Of a DNA stretch of 7,378 bases, positions 5,484-7,378 are shown in pieces. The notes beneath the pieces were generated by a model, which made no database searches, had not been told where the DNA came from, and saw only the letters and a program-made list of their open reading frames with translations. This DNA is from Acidobacteriota bacterium. Lineage in GTDB: Bacteria > Actinomycetota > Actinomycetes > Actinomycetales > Micrococcaceae. The translations under genes were made by a program, and so were the position numbers. The stretch's first letter is position 1, and each line of letters opens with the position of its first letter. Location of the stretch: NCBI GenBank assembly GCA_019352125.1, contig JABBNV010000065.1:1-7378 (forward strand). The letters are read 5' to 3'.

Positions 5484-6701
5484 TTAGGCCAAGCGAGCCG
5501 AGAGGTTCTCGTCCAGCGCAGCCAGGAACTCTTCCGTGGTCAGCCAGGACTGATCCTGGCCAACCAGCAGGGCCAGGTCCTTGGTCATCTTGCCTGACTC
5601 AACCGTCTTGACTACAACGTCTTCCAAGGTTTCAGCGAATGCAGTGACCTCAGGAGTGTTGTCCAACTTGCCGCGGTGCATCAGCCCACGGGTCCACGCG
5701 TAGATGGACGCGATCGGGTTGGTGGACGTGGGCTTGCCAGCCTGGTGCTGGCGGTAGTGACGCGTCACGGTACCGTGCGCTGCCTCAGCCTCAACGGTCT
5801 GGCCGTCCGGGGTCATCAGCACAGAGGTCATCAGACCCAGCGAACCGAAGCCCTGCGCTACAGTGTCCGATTGGACGTCGCCGTCGTAGTTCTTGCAGGC
5901 CCAGACGTAGCCGCCCTCCCACTTCATGGCGGAGGCCACCATGTCATCAATCAGGCGGTGCTCATAGGTCAAGCCAGCAGCTTCGAACTGCTCCTTGAAC
6001 TCAGCATCAAAGATCTCCTGGAACAGGTCCTTGAACTGGCCGTCATAGGCCTTCAGAATCGTGTTCTTGGTGGAGAGGTACACGGGGTAGTTGCGCTGCA
6101 GGCCATAAGCGAATGACGCACGGGCAAAGTCACGAATCGAATCGTTGAAGTTGTACATACCCATGGCCACGCCGCCGTCGTCCCCATAGGTGACCACTTC
6201 CTGTTTGATCTCCTCGCCACCGTCTTTGGGCGTGAAGGTGAGAGTCAGGGTGCCTGCGCCGGGAACTTTGAAGTTCGTGGCTCGGTACTGGTCACCGAAG
6301 GCGTGACGGCCAATGATGATCGGCTTGTTCCAGCCAGGCACCAGGCGCGGGATGTTGGAGATGATGATGGGCTCGCGGAACACCACACCACCGAGGATGT
6401 TGCGGATGGTCCCGTTGGGGGAAACCCACATCTTCTTCAGGCCAAATTCTTCAACGCGGGCCTCATCAGGGGTGATGGTGGCGCACTTGACGCCAACACC
6501 GTGCTCCTTGATGGCGTTGGCAGCGTCGATGGTTACCTGGTCATTAGTGGCATCGCGGTTCTGAATGGACAGATCGTAGTACTTCAGATCTACGTCCAGG
6601 TATGGGTTGATGAGGCGGTCCTTGATGAACTGCCAGATGATGCGGGTCATTTCGTCCCCGTCGAGTTCTACGACAGGCCCAACTACCTTGATCTTGGACA
6701 C
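5484..6701 (-). CDS. icd: NADP-dependent isocitrate dehydrogenase, dimeric eukaryote-like type
   Basis: Oxidatively decarboxylates isocitrate to 2-oxoglutarate with NADP, in the cytoplasmic TCA cycle. The 405-residue protein strongly resembles mitochondrial/cytosolic eukaryotic IDH (human IDH1 type) rather than the E. coli type or the 740-residue monomeric enzyme of corynebacteria. Substrate residues are visible at the same numbers as in human IDH1: the SPNGTIRN loop with R100 (94-101), R109, R132 in IIIGRHAFGDQYRAT (128-142), Y139, K212, and the metal-binding aspartates D252, D275 and D279. R314 and H315 in HGTVTRHYR (309-317), which contact the NADP 2'-phosphate, point to NADP use. The start codon is GTG at 6701, with AAGGAG 5 bases upstream and the conserved SKIKVVGPVVELDGDEMTRIIW beginning straight after it. 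It stands alone, 138 bases after ptsH and 280 bases before livK, so it probably has its own promoter. Very confident in family and function. Confidence 0.97.
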   Translation of the reverse strand: MSKIKVVGPVVELDGDEMTRIIWQFIKDRLINPYLDVDLKYYDLSIQNRDATNDQVTIDAANAIKEHGVGVKCATITPDEARVEEFGLKKMWVSPNGTIRNILGGVVFREPIIISNIPRLVPGWNKPIIIGRHAFGDQYRATNFKVPGAGTLTLTFTPKDGGEEIKQEVVTYGDDGGVAMGMYNFNDSIRDFARASFAYGLQRNYPVYLSTKNTILKAYDGQFKDLFQEIFDAEFKEQFEAAGLTYEHRLIDDMVASAMKWEGGYVWACKNYDGDVQSDTVAQGFGSLGLMTSVLMTPDGQTVEAEAAHGTVTRHYRQHQAGKPTSTNPIASIYAWTRGLMHRGKLDNTPEVTAFAETLEDVVVKTVESGKMTKDLALLVGQDQSWLTTEEFLAALDENLSARLA

Positions 6702-6706
6702 GTGGT

Positions 6707-6712
6707 CTCCTT
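6707..6712 (-). promoter_or_regulatory. Ribosome binding site deciding the GTG start of icd
   Basis: AAGGAG on the minus strand, 5 bases before GTG at 6701. No ATG nearby gives the conserved N-terminus, so icd starts with GTG. Confidence 0.75.
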
Positions 6713-6721
6713 GTGATCCCC

Positions 6722-6748
6722 GGGGCTGGATTCGGTTCGCACAGCCCC
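6722..6748 (-). promoter_or_regulatory. Hairpin in the icd leader just upstream of its ribosome binding site
   Basis: Perfect 7-bp inverted repeat, GGGGCTG (6722-6728) and CAGCCCC (6742-6748), with a 13-base loop. Its 3' arm abuts a CCCCGGGG palindrome (6718-6725) that ends 5 bases short of the AAGGAG site. It could affect initiation on icd or end readthrough from ptsH, or have no role; the sequence does not decide. Confidence 0.35.
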
Positions 6749-6792
6749 ATCAATTGCTCGTCAGCCATGGCGCTAATGGCGCACATAGCTCC

Positions 6793-6824
6793 GCAGATAA
6801 CTATGCCATAACGCTGATATCTGC
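6793..6824 (-). terminator. Dyad just downstream of ptsH, possible weak terminator
   Basis: Perfect 7-bp arms GCAGATA (6793-6799) and TATCTGC (6818-6824) with an 18-base loop, starting 15 bases after the ptsH stop. There is no T-run and the stem is AT-containing, so as a terminator it is weak. A second, overlapping pairing (CATAG 6784-6788 with CTATG 6801-6805) would compete with it. The surrounding AT-rich sequence is also where an icd promoter would be expected, but I see no hexamer pair good enough to name. Confidence 0.3.
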
Positions 6825-6839
6825 CCTAAACGGGGTGTT

Positions 6840-7115
6840 TTATGCATCGTGATCCGTCTCCAGAATCTTGGCCAACGCGTCCAATGCAGCTTCGGCGCCG
6901 GCGCCGTCGGCAGCGAGCACCACGCTCTCTCCGTGCTCCGCGCCCAGACCCATGAGCGAGAGGATGCTAGAGGCGTCCAGCGCGTCCTCCAACGGCTCGC
7001 CGACACGGCGGATGGTCACGTCCACACCCAAATCGCCTGCAGCCTCGGCAAAGATGGCGGCCGGGCGTGCGTGCAGGCCCACGCGGCTGGCAATGACGGC
7101 AATTTTTTCTGGCAT
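6840..7115 (-). CDS. ptsH: HPr family phosphocarrier protein
   Basis: Small cytoplasmic phosphocarrier of the sugar phosphotransferase system, taking phosphate from enzyme I and passing it to sugar-specific EIIA domains. The 91-residue protein has the active-site motif GLHARPA with His15 at the canonical position. The second HPr signature, DASSILSLMGLG (47-58), aligns Ser50 with the regulatory Ser46 of Firmicutes HPr, shifted by a few loop residues (GEPLEDA, 39-45). Actinobacteria generally lack HPr kinase, so this Ser is probably not a regulatory site here. The start ATG at 7115 has AAAGGAG 5 bases upstream and gives the standard length. It lies 61 bases downstream of ptsI, so the two are probably cotranscribed. 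It ends with an acidic tail, LETDHDA. Confidence 0.96.
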   Translation of the reverse strand: MPEKIAVIASRVGLHARPAAIFAEAAGDLGVDVTIRRVGEPLEDALDASSILSLMGLGAEHGESVVLAADGAGAEAALDALAKILETDHDA

Positions 7116-7176
7116 GGTGTCTCCTTTAGAACTGTGAATTGCGAATTACACGAAGAGTCGATGGATACAAACGTTA

Positions 7177-7378
7177 TTACAGCCCCAGTGATTCCAGCAC
7201 CGGCAGCTGCTTGCGAACAACTGCCCGAGCAGAAATGGCGTCCTCGGCATCCAGTGCCAGCGCTGCCAGCTTTTGAGCATCCGCCATGGTGACAGTGCGC
7301 AACACAGCAGCTACTCCCGGAAGTGCTCGAGCGCTCATAGACAGGGTGGTGACACCCAACCCCACCAGGACGACGGCG
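7177..7378 (-). CDS. ptsI: Phosphoenolpyruvate-protein phosphotransferase (PTS enzyme I), C-terminal end only
   Basis: Only the last 66 residues plus stop are inside the window; the gene continues beyond 7378. Enzyme I phosphorylates HPr using phosphoenolpyruvate. The visible part reads AVVLVGLGVTTLSMSARALP and then a helical, alanine-rich end. This matches the C-terminal end of the PEP-binding barrel, where enzyme I has the LxGLGxxxLSMSxxxLP pattern. The catalytic His and the PEP-contacting Cys lie outside the window. Neighbouring ptsH supports the call. A distant alternative is a related PEP-utilising enzyme such as PEP synthase or pyruvate phosphate dikinase, but the LSMS motif and the neighbour make enzyme I much more likely. 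Confidence 0.85.
   Translation of the reverse strand, partial: AVVLVGLGVTTLSMSARALPGVAAVLRTVTMADAQKLAALALDAEDAISARAVVRKQLPVLESLGL

Noticed and set aside
6303..6716. 137-codon open frame on the plus strand opposite the start of icd
   Set aside because: Antisense to the highly conserved N-terminal part of icd; no domain recognised.
1..7378. Mobile element, CRISPR array, tRNA/rRNA, toxin-antitoxin or phage-defence system
   Set aside because: All coding capacity is taken by ptsI, ptsH, icd and livKHMGF; no regularly spaced repeats, transposase, integrase, tRNA-like cloverleaf or defence domain was seen.

Overview
The window looks like an ordinary chromosomal stretch from a moderately to high-GC actinobacterium (about 55-60 % GC by eye), most likely of the Arthrobacter/Micrococcaceae type. 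That placement is inferred from the protein sequences: a short HPr of actinobacterial form, a dimeric eukaryote-like NADP isocitrate dehydrogenase, and an actinobacterial-style Liv lipoprotein. No database search was possible, so genus is not claimed.

All eight recognisable genes lie on the minus strand. In transcription order, from high to low coordinates, they are: the C-terminal end of ptsI (PTS enzyme I, cut by the window edge), ptsH (HPr), icd (isocitrate dehydrogenase), and then a complete branched-chain amino acid (or related amide/urea-type) ABC importer, livK-livH-livM-livG-livF. Every shadow ORF on the plus strand is explained as antisense to these genes.

Region by region: 1-26 is sequence downstream of livF with nothing recognisable. 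Positions 27-3862 hold livF, livG, livM and livH, packed with overlaps (ATGA overlaps at H/M and M/G, 14 bases at G/F), so they are almost certainly translated in a coupled way. The 108-base gap 3863-3970 holds a perfect 14-bp hairpin between livK and livH, the usual place to lower membrane-component expression relative to the binding protein. livK is at 3971-5203. The 280-base gap 5204-5483 carries the livK leader and probable promoter region, a CRP/GlxR-like dyad over a TTGACA hexamer, repeated GTGAAT motifs and a hairpin downstream of icd. icd is at 5484-6701. The 138-base gap 6702-6839 has two dyads. ptsH is at 6840-7115 and ptsI ends at 7177.

Functionally, LivK (a surface lipoprotein) captures the substrate, LivH and LivM form the membrane channel, and LivG and LivF hydrolyse ATP. 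PtsI and HPr are the general phosphoryl carriers of the sugar PTS. Icd makes 2-oxoglutarate and NADPH in the TCA cycle. 2-Oxoglutarate is the amino acceptor when branched-chain amino acids are transaminated, so the icd-liv neighbourhood makes metabolic sense, but separate regulation is likely.

I found no evidence for a novel system. The points worth a second look are regulatory structures in the gaps and some unusual tails or cysteines in the transporter proteins.
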